From an uncultured Asticcacaulis sp. (GTDB lineage Bacteria > Pseudomonadota > Alphaproteobacteria > Caulobacterales > Caulobacteraceae), in the NCBI GenBank assembly GCA_946480125.1, contig CAMLIY010000224.1, forward strand, positions 1 through 5,331: a DNA stretch of 5,331 bases, read 5' to 3'. Positions 1-5,331 of this stretch are shown piece after piece. The notes below the pieces were generated by a model. That model made no database searches. It saw only the letters and a program-made list of their open reading frames with translations, and had not been told where the DNA came from. Every line of letters starts with the position of its first letter. The first letter of the stretch is position 1. The position numbers and the translations under genes were made by a program.

Positions 1-607
1 TGCCGACCATCGAGCGTACCTGACGATGCAGGAAAGACCGCGCCGCGAAGACGCAGTGGATCTCCTCACCGAAGCGCTTCACCCGTGCGATATCAAGCGT
101 CCGCATCGGCGACCTGGCCTGGCAGCCGATAAAGCGAAACGTTGTGAAATCATGATGGCCAATCAGGGCTTTTGCCGCCTCGGCCATCGCCTCGACATCG
201 AGCGGCTTTTTGACATGCCAGACACGGCCCTGATCGATCGCCGGCGGCGCCGCGCGATTGAGGATGCGATAGAGATACATCCGCCCCGTAGCGGAAAAGC
301 GCGCGGAAAAATCATCATCGCATTTTTCCGCATCAAGCACCGAGACCGGCCTTGGTGTCAGATGTGCGTTCATGGCGTCGCGCACCACCTTGGCCGGGAA
401 GTCCTTTTCGAGATCAAAGCTAACCACCTGGCCGGTGGCATGGACGCCGGTGTCGGTACGACCGGCCGCTGTCAGGCGCAATGACTGTCCGCTGAATTTG
501 AAGATCGCGTCTTCCAGCGCCGTCTGGACGCTGGGCTGGCCATCCTGTGCCTGAAAGCCATTAAACGGCCGGCCGTCATATTCAACGAGGAGCTTGTAAC
601 GCGGCAT
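1..607 (-). CDS. truA: tRNA pseudouridine(38-40) synthase TruA, 3' end cut by window edge
   Basis: TruA converts uridines 38, 39 and 40 in the tRNA anticodon arm to pseudouridine in the cytoplasm. About 202 residues are visible from the ATG at 607-605; family members usually have roughly 245-270, so the C-terminal part lies outside the window. The N-terminal half begins [12 protein letters not shown], typical of the family. The catalytic motif GRTDTGVHA covers residues 49-57, with the nucleophilic aspartate at D52. Further family motifs are ARFSATGRMYLYRI (about 102-115), GHHDFTTFR (150-158) and FLHRQVRSMVG (192-202) just before the edge. The start codon overlaps the fmt stop by one base (TGATG) and has no clear Shine-Dalgarno sequence, so translation is probably coupled to fmt. 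I see no frameshift or lesion. Identity is very secure. Confidence 0.96.
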   Translation of the reverse strand, partial: MPRYKLLVEYDGRPFNGFQAQDGQPSVQTALEDAIFKFSGQSLRLTAAGRTDTGVHATGQVVSFDLEKDFPAKVVRDAMNAHLTPRPVSVLDAEKCDDDFSARFSATGRMYLYRILNRAAPPAIDQGRVWHVKKPLDVEAMAEAAKALIGHHDFTTFRFIGCQARSPMRTLDIARVKRFGEEIHCVFAARSFLHRQVRSMVG

Positions 608-1536
608 CAGAGCAAAATATCGCCGGGTTCGAGCGCCGCGCCATTGAGGAAATCAGTCGCGTCCTGCGACGCCTTGCCCTCGCGTTGAATGCGCAGCAAT
701 TCGATGACGCCCTCGCCGGTGGCTATTTTAAGACCGCCTAACAAACGTGTGCCGGGCGTTTCTCCGTTGACTTCATCGGTCAGGCGCGACATCAGTACCT
801 TAAGGCGTTGTTCGCCCTTCGGCGTTTGCAGAAGACACCAGGCGCCGGGGAAGGGCGACAAGCCACGGATGTGGAAATCCAGCTCACGCGCCGGCCGTTT
901 CCAGTCGATGCGCGCTTCTTCAGAGGTGATCTTCCTGGCGTAGGTTGGTTCGCCCACCTGTTCCTGGCCAGCCGCGCCGCCGCGCTCAATGGCGGCCAAA
1001 GCCACCGGCAGAAGCGAGGCGCCAAGCGATGCCAGCTTGTCATGCAGGGTTTGCGCCGTGTCCTCGGCGGTAATTTCTTCGCGGCCAGTCAGGATAATCG
1101 CGCCTTCGTCGAGACCTTCAGTCATACGCATGACCTCGACGCCGGTATGGGTGTCGCCGGCCATGATGGCGCGCTGGATTGGTGCTGCGCCCCGCCAGCG
1201 CGGCAGCAGCGAGGCATGGAGATTGAAGCAACCCAGCGGAGGATGATCCAGCACTTCTTTTTTCAGAATTTGTCCGTAGGCAACGACGATACAGGCATCG
1301 ATATCCAGCGCCTGGAAATCGGCGATGGCTTCCGGCGTCTTCATCGATTTTGGCGTGCGGACTTCGATCCCCAGACTGTCGGCGAAAGCGTGAACAGGCG
1401 ACGGGCTGAGAATTTGTCCGCGGCCTTTTGGCGCCGGCGGCTGGCTGTAAACACAAACGATATCGTGTCCACTGGACACCAGTTCGGCCAGTGCCTTTAC
1501 AGCAAATTCGGGTGTGCCCATAAAAGCTAAGCGCAT
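607..1536 (-). CDS. fmt: Methionyl-tRNA formyltransferase
   Basis: Fmt transfers a formyl group from 10-formyltetrahydrofolate to the methionine on initiator tRNA, preparing it for bacterial translation initiation. The protein has 309 residues, close to the roughly 315 of E. coli Fmt. The N-terminal formyltransferase domain covers about 1-185 and begins [13 protein letters not shown], as is typical. The signature [20 protein letters not shown] lies at 105-124. It contains N105 and H107, which with D143 in the GLDEG segment match the known catalytic Asn-His-Asp set. The C-terminal tRNA-binding domain starts near residue 200 ([14 protein letters not shown]) and includes [10 protein letters not shown]. 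The ATG at 1536-1534 is preceded by a good ribosome-binding site. The gene follows def after a 155-bp gap and overlaps truA by one base. The def-fmt pairing is common in bacteria because the two enzymes add and remove the same group. Confidence 0.98.
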   Translation of the reverse strand: MRLAFMGTPEFAVKALAELVSSGHDIVCVYSQPPAPKGRGQILSPSPVHAFADSLGIEVRTPKSMKTPEAIADFQALDIDACIVVAYGQILKKEVLDHPPLGCFNLHASLLPRWRGAAPIQRAIMAGDTHTGVEVMRMTEGLDEGAIILTGREEITAEDTAQTLHDKLASLGASLLPVALAAIERGGAAGQEQVGEPTYARKITSEEARIDWKRPARELDFHIRGLSPFPGAWCLLQTPKGEQRLKVLMSRLTDEVNGETPGTRLLGGLKIATGEGVIELLRIQREGKASQDATDFLNGAALEPGDILL

Positions 1537-1543
1537 GACAGAT

Positions 1544-1548
1544 TCCTA
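1544..1548 (-). promoter_or_regulatory. Ribosome-binding site of fmt
   Basis: The minus strand reads TAGGA here, 7 nt before the ATG at 1536. It supports this start for fmt and shows that fmt can be initiated independently of def, which ends 155 bp upstream. Confidence 0.65.
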
Positions 1549-1568
1549 TTTGTAATGTGTTTAGCACG

Positions 1569-1680
1569 GAGCAACCCGCTGTGAGCCATCGAAAAGTATT
1601 AGCTCACGAGAAACGTAGCGGAGCGTACTTAAGTACGTGAGCAACGTATCGCAGGGAGATGATGCTTTGCAGATGCTCGC
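1569..1680. repeat. Palindromic repeat-like block between def and fmt
   Basis: Most of the 155-bp def-fmt gap is structured. A perfect 14-bp palindrome, CGTACTTAAGTACG, lies at 1624-1637. GCTCACG at 1602-1608 is the inverse complement of CGTGAGC at 1636-1642. Its first six bases can instead pair with GTGAGC at 1581-1586, so two stems compete for the same middle arm. An imperfect direct repeat (13 of 16 positions by my count) links 1608-1623 with 1639-1654, both around GAG-n-AACGTA-n-CG. There is no T-run typical of an intrinsic terminator, and the block sits inside what looks like one operon. It resembles a dispersed intergenic repeat (REP-like), but other copies cannot be seen in this window. 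The outer limits given are approximate. Confidence 0.5.
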
Positions 1681-1691
1681 AGGTAGGGTTG

Positions 1692-2225
1692 TTAAGCGGC
1701 GCGGGTAAGCTTCTTGACCTTCGTGACCGCACGGTCGCGTTTGAGTTTCGACAGGTGATCAATAAACAAAACGCCTTCGAGATGGTCCATCTCATGCTGG
1801 ATACAGACGGCATAAAGCCCTTTGGCGTCTTCCTCGACCTGTTCGCCTTGATAATTCAGATAACGGATCTTCACATGCGCCGGACGCTGCACCTCGTCAT
1901 AGATTTCGGGGATGCTCAGGCAGCCTTCTTCATAAGGCAGGGTGTCTTCCGACTTCCAGATAATTTCCGGATTGACGAAATAGCGCGGGTTCTTGACGCC
2001 CTCCGCCTCTTCATCTGCCCCTTCGGGTTTTTCCTGCAAATCCATGACAATCACCCGGACCGGCTCACCGATCTGGATGGCGGCCAGGCCAATGCCCGGC
2101 GCGTCATACATGGTTTCCAGCATGTCGTCCATCAGGGCGCGCAGGGCGTCATCCACCTTGTCGACGGGCTTGGATATCTGCTTCAGAAGCGGGTTCGGAA
2201 CGGTGATGATGTCACGTATAGCCAT
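1692..2225 (-). CDS. def: Peptide deformylase
   Basis: Def is a metal-dependent hydrolase, usually with Fe2+, that removes the formyl group from the N-terminal methionine of nascent proteins at the ribosome. The 177-residue protein has all three family motifs: [10 protein letters not shown] at 44-53 (Q51 in the active site), EGCLSIP at 100-106 (C102 metal ligand) and HEMDHLEG at 144-151 (metal ligands H144 and H148, catalytic E145). The N-terminus [14 protein letters not shown] is also typical. A polar, acidic stretch at about 65-78, before [10 protein letters not shown], is longer than in E. coli Def. The C-terminal helix ends in a basic segment ([18 protein letters not shown]). The ATG lies 24 bp after the rmuC stop, but no good Shine-Dalgarno sequence precedes it and no other start is plausible. 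Translation may therefore depend on ribosomes arriving from rmuC. fmt follows downstream. Confidence 0.98.
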   Translation of the reverse strand: MAIRDIITVPNPLLKQISKPVDKVDDALRALMDDMLETMYDAPGIGLAAIQIGEPVRVIVMDLQEKPEGADEEAEGVKNPRYFVNPEIIWKSEDTLPYEEGCLSIPEIYDEVQRPAHVKIRYLNYQGEQVEEDAKGLYAVCIQHEMDHLEGVLFIDHLSKLKRDRAVTKVKKLTRAA

Positions 2226-2249
2226 GAGCGTGATGTAATCTCGGACAGC

Positions 2250-3548
2250 TTAAAAATCAAGTTTAACGGTTTCGTCTTCTGTCGATTGCAATGATTTCAA
2301 TTTGTTAGAGGCGCGAGGCTGGCCTTCGACCGGCGGCAATTCGGGCACAGTCTTGCCCTGATGCTCAACCTGGAGGTCTTCGAACTTCCTGGCCTGGGTC
2401 AATACCTGGCTATCGAGAGAGCCGACAAAGGCATTATATTTATCAACGGCGCGGCCAAGTGAGGTGCCGACATCGGCGACATGACCGCCCATGACGGACA
2501 GACGCTTATAGAGTTCGCGGCCCAGATCAGCGATGTGCGAGGCATTCTTCATCTGGTCCTCGACCCGCCAGCCATAGGCCACCGCCTTACACAGGGCGAA
2601 CAAGGTGGTGGGCGTAACGATGATGACCTTTTTGTCCATGGCTTCATTCATCAGCTGCGGCATGCGGTCGAGCGCCGCCGCCAGGAAGCCATCGCCCGGA
2701 ATGAACAGGGCAACGAAATCCGGCGACTGATCCTTAAACTGGTCCCAATAGGCCTTACCCGACAAATCACGGACATGGGCGCGCAAGCCTTGCGTATGGC
2801 GCTGCAAGGCGGCTTCGCGCGCCTCATCATCAAGCGCATCCATAGAATCGAGAAAGGCGGTCAGATTGACCTTGGAATCGATAACAAACACGCCATTGGA
2901 TTTATCACCCGGCATCCGCACCACGACATCGGGTCGGCGACGTCCCTCATCCGTATCGAGATTATGCTGCTCGATGAAATCGAAGCGCGTCAGACCGGCC
3001 GCCTGAAGGACATTGCGCAGGGTTTCCTCACCCCATCGCCCCTGCACACCGGCGCCACGACGCAGGGAATTGGCCAGTTTTTGCGTCACTTCACGCGTCT
3101 GATCCGAAGCCGTCAACAGATGCTTGATCTGCTGTTCCAGTTCGCCACTGTTCTTGGAGCGCGCCTCTTCCATGGCCTTTACCTGCGCCTCGAAACGCGT
3201 CAGGGTTTCCGATACCGGCTTGAGGCTGGAATTCATCCGTTCCAGGGCCAGCTTTTCGCGTGCCACAAAGGATTCTTCAGCGCGCTTCAGCAGCGAATCC
3301 GACGAGGCCTGCATGGCCTGATGCGACACCAGTTGGAACTGCTCGCTCATGGCGGCTTTGGCATCTTCAAGATTGCGCGCGCGTTCCTTAGAGGCCGACA
3401 ATTCGGCGGTCACATCGGTCAGGCGATCGGCCAGGTATTCATTGCGCGTACGCAGACGTTTCGCTTCTGACAGGGCCAGAAACCAGGCGCCGGCAAAGAT
3501 GACCGCCACAGCCAAAACGATCAGTAAACTCACGGTTGACGTGTTCAT
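2250..3548 (-). CDS. rmuC: RmuC family protein (DNA recombination protein RmuC homologue)
   Basis: RmuC proteins are linked genetically to limiting short-repeat inversions in E. coli; their biochemical activity is poorly defined. The 432-residue protein opens with one hydrophobic segment (about 6-26, SLLIVLAVAVIFAGAWFLAL), a likely membrane anchor. A long charged, Ala/Glu/Lys-rich region at about 28-160 is probably coiled coil. The conserved RmuC core follows: GRWGEETL at 170-177, RPDVVVRMPGD at 205-215, VIDSKVNLTAF at 222-232, PDFVALFIPGD at 276-286, TPTTLFALC at 312-320 and YGWRVEDQ at 325-332. PD at 206-207 with DSK at 224-226 matches the PD-(D/E)xK nuclease pattern, consistent with suggestions that the family is nuclease-like. 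The C-terminal tail after about 395 is polar and variable. The ATG has a good ribosome-binding site and leads the def-fmt-truA run. Confidence 0.95.
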   Translation of the reverse strand: MNTSTVSLLIVLAVAVIFAGAWFLALSEAKRLRTRNEYLADRLTDVTAELSASKERARNLEDAKAAMSEQFQLVSHQAMQASSDSLLKRAEESFVAREKLALERMNSSLKPVSETLTRFEAQVKAMEEARSKNSGELEQQIKHLLTASDQTREVTQKLANSLRRGAGVQGRWGEETLRNVLQAAGLTRFDFIEQHNLDTDEGRRRPDVVVRMPGDKSNGVFVIDSKVNLTAFLDSMDALDDEAREAALQRHTQGLRAHVRDLSGKAYWDQFKDQSPDFVALFIPGDGFLAAALDRMPQLMNEAMDKKVIIVTPTTLFALCKAVAYGWRVEDQMKNASHIADLGRELYKRLSVMGGHVADVGTSLGRAVDKYNAFVGSLDSQVLTQARKFEDLQVEHQGKTVPELPPVEGQPRASNKLKSLQSTEDETVKLDF

Positions 3549-3554
3549 GCTATG

Positions 3555-3561
3555 TTCCTAA
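3555..3561 (-). promoter_or_regulatory. Ribosome-binding site of rmuC
   Basis: The minus strand reads TTAGGAA, 6 nt before the rmuC ATG at 3548. This supports the chosen start and keeps the whole hydrophobic N-terminal anchor within the protein. Confidence 0.65.
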
Positions 3562-3588
3562 CTTCCAGAAACGCGCTTGGCAAGTTCT

Positions 3589-3615
3589 ATTTTACGGATA
3601 GAGTTCACTTAGCAA
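3589..3615 (-). promoter_or_regulatory. Candidate promoter for the rmuC-def-fmt-truA run
   Basis: In the 82-bp divergent gap, the minus strand has TTGCTA (3615-3610) and TAAAAT (3594-3589) separated by 15 bp. The -10 matches TATAAT at five of six positions and the -35 matches TTGACA at four of six; the spacer is short. The gap must serve rmuC and the divergent plus-strand gene unless transcription enters from elsewhere. A plus-strand TTGGCA at 3577-3582 overlaps this area but lacks a convincing -10 box. This is a weak call from consensus matching only. Confidence 0.28.
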
Positions 3616-3630
3616 ATCAAAGGGACGAAA

Positions 3631-4182
3631 ATGATCGACGCCAAAGCGGCCGTCCGAAAGGCCTTTACCGGCCGTGCGCCGTGGACCTATCTCTACCTGT
3701 TTCTGATCCCGTTCATCAACTGGGCCTATGCGGCCGTGCCGACCATTCCCCTGCCCGATCATGGCGAATGGACCCCGCTGGCCATTGTTACCGGCTTGGT
3801 GCTGGTGGTGCGTGACTTCGCCCAGCGCGAGATCGGCCACTGGATATTCATTCCGCTGGTCATCGGTCTGGCGATTTCGTTCCAGATGGCGCCAGCGGAA
3901 ATCGCCCTGGCCAGCGCGGTCGCTTTCGGCATCAGCGAGTCGGTGGACTGGGGGCTGTTCACCTTCCTCAAACTGCCCTTATCGAAACGCGTGTTCATTT
4001 CAGCCGCCATCGGTTCGCCGATTGATACAACTGTGTTTTACCTGATGGCCGCGACGGCTATTCCCGGCATTTTCAATATCTGGGCGATCGGCGCCTCGAT
4101 TCTCAGCAAACTGGTTGGCTGCGTGATCATCTATCTGCTGATGAAGAATCGTGAAAAAAAGGCAGCGCTGGCAGCGGCCTAA
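3631..4182 (+). CDS. VUT family membrane protein, probable queuosine precursor transporter (YhhQ-like)
   Basis: This 183-residue, very hydrophobic protein has about five or six probable membrane segments: near 18-36, 48-62, 71-86, 90-112, 122-145 and 148-171. A basic tail (KNREKK) follows the last one. RDFAQREIG (61-69), FGISESVDWGLF (99-110) and GSPIDTTVFYL (128-138) resemble the conserved charged motifs of the VUT/YhhQ family (Pfam Vut_1). E. coli YhhQ imports the queuosine precursors preQ0 and preQ1 for tRNA modification; this protein is shorter than YhhQ (about 220 residues), so its substrate is inferred. The ATG follows AGGGA at 3621-3625 with a 5-nt spacer. It is the only plus-strand gene here, divergent from rmuC, and its TAA stop overlaps the recR stop. 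No queuosine synthesis gene is nearby. Membrane protein is near certain; family good; substrate moderate. Confidence 0.75.
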   Translation: MIDAKAAVRKAFTGRAPWTYLYLFLIPFINWAYAAVPTIPLPDHGEWTPLAIVTGLVLVVRDFAQREIGHWIFIPLVIGLAISFQMAPAEIALASAVAFGISESVDWGLFTFLKLPLSKRVFISAAIGSPIDTTVFYLMAATAIPGIFNIWAIGASILSKLVGCVIIYLLMKNREKKAALAAA

Positions 4183-4778
4183 CGTCGGGTTTTAAACGCA
4201 TGTGCGATGGTGCCGTCATCCAGCCAGTCGAGTTCGCCGCCGACCGGAACACCCCGCGCCAGGAAGGTAATCTCCACCTGATTGTCGAATGATTTGAGAC
4301 GGTCGGCAATATAGTGCGCCGTGGTCTGGCCCTCGACCGTCGCCGGCAGGGCCATGATGATTTCGCGCACAAGGCCGGAACGCACACGCTGAATTAAAGC
4401 GTCGAGCCGCAGGTCTTCCGGCCGGATGCCATCGAGCGCCGACAGCAGCCCACCAAGCACATGATAGGTGCCGGTAAAGGCGCCGACACGCTCCATCGCC
4501 CACAACGCGCTGTCTTCTTCGACCACGCAGATCATAGTCTGGTCGCGCGCGGGATCGGAACAGGTCGGGCAGGGATTTTGCGTCGACAGTCGTCCGCAGA
4601 TGCGGCAGGTCTCGACCTTGTCGGCGGCCTCCTGCATGGCACGCGTCAGGGGAATCAACAGTTGATCCTTGCGCTTAAGTAATGCCAGAGAGGCCCGCCG
4701 CGCCGAACGCGGCCCAAGGCCAGGCAGCTTGGACAACAGGGCCATCAGGCGTTCGATTTCGGGGCCAGCGCCGGACAT
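4179..4778 (-). CDS. recR: Recombination protein RecR
   Basis: RecR works with RecO, and often RecF, to load RecA onto single-stranded DNA at gaps during recombinational repair. The 199-residue protein is full length for the family. It has an N-terminal helix-hairpin-helix region (LSKLPGLGPRSARRAS, 15-30) and a four-cysteine zinc site at C58, C61, C70 and C73 (CxxC-x8-CxxC). A Toprim domain follows from about 82 (ICVVEEDSALWAME, 83-96), then YHVLGGLLSALDGIRPEDL (105-123). The conserved C-terminal motif ARGVPVGGELDWLDDGTI lies at 174-191. The start is chosen because MSGAGPEIERLMALL aligns with the usual N-terminus, although no clear Shine-Dalgarno sequence precedes it. The gene follows ybaB after 123 bp holding a hairpin element. 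Its TAG stop overlaps the convergent transporter stop by four bases. Confidence 0.98.
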   Translation of the reverse strand: MSGAGPEIERLMALLSKLPGLGPRSARRASLALLKRKDQLLIPLTRAMQEAADKVETCRICGRLSTQNPCPTCSDPARDQTMICVVEEDSALWAMERVGAFTGTYHVLGGLLSALDGIRPEDLRLDALIQRVRSGLVREIIMALPATVEGQTTAHYIADRLKSFDNQVEITFLARGVPVGGELDWLDDGTIAHAFKTRR

Positions 4779-4813
4779 CAGATAAAGGCCGGTTTAAGTA
4801 AAAGAAAGCAAGA

Positions 4814-4873
4814 AACCCCACCACCAAAGCGCAAGAGCGCTTCGGTCCCCCTCCCCATCAGTGATGGGGAGGT
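4814..4873. repeat. Two-hairpin REP-like element between ybaB and recR
   Basis: Two inverted repeats lie side by side. CCTCCCCATCA (4850-4860) and TGATGGGGAGG (4862-4872) are perfect 11-base complements around one base; a real hairpin would open a few central pairs as loop. AAGCGC (4827-4832) and GCGCTT (4837-4842) flank a four-base AAGA loop, and after one mismatch ACC (4823-4825) pairs with GGT (4844-4846). A CCCCACCACC tract adjoins on the left. In the direction of ybaB-recR transcription, the GC-rich hairpin comes first and no T-run follows directly, so it is a poor classic terminator. It may stabilise or process the mRNA. The form is like the dispersed intergenic repeats of alphaproteobacteria, but no second copy is present here. 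Confidence 0.6.
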
Positions 4874-4901
4874 ATAAGAAAGAGGCGATTCAATATTCAA
4901 A

Positions 4902-5231
4902 TCAGAAAAACTTCGGCATATTGGGCAGGCCGCCGCCAGGCCCCAGATCCTTGGCGGCTTCGGCCATGACCTGCGAATTCAGCTCATCGAGATGACGGCG
5001 GGCGTCGGCATGGGCGGCACGAATCAGATCGGCCAGAACCTCGCCTTCACCGGGCGCCAGCAGGCTTTCGTCGATCGTCAGCGCCGACATATCGCCGGAG
5101 CCTTTCAGTTCCATCTTGACCAGGCCCGCGCCAGCGGAGCCATGCACCACGCTTTCGCTCATCTTCGCCTGCGCTTCATGCAGTTTTTGCTGCACCAGTT
5201 GCGCCTGCTTCATCATGGCAGCAAAATCCAT
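4902..5231 (-). CDS. YbaB/EbfC family nucleoid-associated DNA-binding protein
   Basis: YbaB/EbfC proteins are small dimeric DNA-binding proteins associated with the nucleoid, nearly always encoded between dnaX and recR. The 109-residue protein has the family layout: an N-terminal helix beginning MDFAAMMKQAQLVQQKL (1-17), a central sheet (VVHGSAGAGLVKMELKG, 28-44) with DMSALTIDESLL (47-58), and a second long helix (VLADLIRAAHADARRHLDEL, 65-84). A Gly/Pro-rich tail ends in PNMPKFF. The ATG overlaps the dnaX stop by one base (TGATG) and has an AAGGA site nine bases upstream, so translation is likely coupled to dnaX. It may influence DNA architecture or gene expression, but its precise job in this organism cannot be read from sequence. 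Confidence 0.95.
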   Translation of the reverse strand: MDFAAMMKQAQLVQQKLHEAQAKMSESVVHGSAGAGLVKMELKGSGDMSALTIDESLLAPGEGEVLADLIRAAHADARRHLDELNSQVMAEAAKDLGPGGGLPNMPKFF

Positions 5232-5331
5232 CAGTCGTTTTCCTTATCAATCTCTGGGCGTTCATCTTCGGGCACAACCGGCTCGATGGTGTTCACCACG
5301 GGTTTCGGCTTGGCGCGCACAGCGGTGATTT
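5231..5331 (-). CDS. dnaX: DNA polymerase III subunit gamma/tau, C-terminal fragment
   Basis: Only the last 32 complete codons and the TGA stop (5233-5231) are inside the window; the rest lies beyond the right edge. The visible tail begins ITAVRAKPKP and ends PEDERPEIDKEND, so it is proline-rich and strongly acidic at its end, as in the tau C-termini of many alphaproteobacteria. DnaX tau/gamma is the ATPase of the clamp loader that places the sliding clamp on DNA, and tau also links the polymerase cores and the helicase. The tail alone carries no diagnostic motif. The identification rests mainly on the position directly before ybaB and recR and on the TGATG stop/start overlap with ybaB. It is probable but cannot be proved from this fragment. 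Confidence 0.8.
   Translation of the reverse strand, partial: ITAVRAKPKPVVNTIEPVVPEDERPEIDKEND
5241..5245 (-). promoter_or_regulatory. Ribosome-binding site of ybaB inside the end of dnaX
   Basis: The minus strand reads AAGGA, 9 nt before the ybaB ATG at 5231. It lies within the last codons of dnaX and supports both the start choice and co-transcription. Confidence 0.6.

Noticed and set aside
808..1530. A 240-codon plus-strand open frame opposite fmt
   Set aside because: It is fully antisense to a well-supported fmt gene and its translation has no recognisable motif; a codon-bias shadow.
1604..1813. A short minus-strand open frame running from def into the palindromic block
   Set aside because: It uses another frame of def and ends in repeat-like sequence, with no ribosome-binding site; likely chance.
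1659..2294. A 211-codon plus-strand open frame opposite def and the def-fmt gap
   Set aside because: def is certain from its three metal-site motifs, and the antisense product resembles no family I know.
2481..3470. A 329-codon open frame on the plus strand opposite rmuC
   Set aside because: It lies wholly within rmuC, whose product has clear family motifs. The antisense translation shows no recognisable domain, and long antisense open frames are common opposite GC-rich genes.
3577..3593. Sigma-54 promoter suggested by TTGGCA
   Set aside because: The required GC element at the proper distance is absent.
3585..3630. A preQ1 riboswitch ahead of the putative queuosine-precursor transporter
   Set aside because: I looked for the short preQ1-I pattern (small stem with C-rich loop and A-rich tail) and did not find it; the leader is short and has no convincing pseudoknot.
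4823..4872. Intrinsic transcription terminator between ybaB and recR
   Set aside because: The hairpins are strong, but on the minus strand neither is followed directly by a T-run, and recR is normally co-transcribed with ybaB. I called it a repeat-like element instead.

Overview
This window carries ordinary alphaproteobacterial housekeeping genes. I found no defence system, phage, insertion sequence, CRISPR array, tRNA or rRNA. Base composition looks moderately GC-rich by eye. The protein motifs and the gene content (dnaX, ybaB, recR near rmuC, def, fmt, truA) fit Alphaproteobacteria. From memory of gene order I would guess Caulobacterales, perhaps an Asticcacaulis-like organism; that placement is inference only.

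Layout: all genes but one are on the minus strand, so transcription runs from high to low coordinates. At the right edge is the last part of dnaX (clamp-loader tau/gamma subunit). Its stop overlaps the start of a ybaB/ebfC nucleoid-protein gene. A 123-bp gap holding a strong two-hairpin repeat-like element follows, then recR. This is the classic dnaX-ybaB-recR set of replication and recombination genes.

A single plus-strand gene (3631-4182) encodes a small multi-pass membrane protein of the VUT/YhhQ type, probably a queuosine-precursor transporter. Its stop codon overlaps that of recR tail to tail, and an 82-bp gap separates its start from the divergent rmuC start.

The second minus-strand run is rmuC, def, fmt and truA. 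rmuC encodes a membrane-anchored coiled-coil protein with a nuclease-like core. def and fmt act at opposite ends of the N-formyl-methionine cycle: Fmt formylates initiator Met-tRNA, and Def removes the formyl group from new proteins. truA makes pseudouridine in the tRNA anticodon arm and runs off the left edge. Spacing is 24 bp for rmuC-def, 155 bp for def-fmt (with a palindromic repeat-like block) and a one-base TGATG overlap for fmt-truA.

No stretch longer than 155 bp lacks a gene. The points most worth a second look are the two intergenic repeat-like elements, both lying inside apparent operons, and the transporter gene set antisense between two housekeeping clusters.
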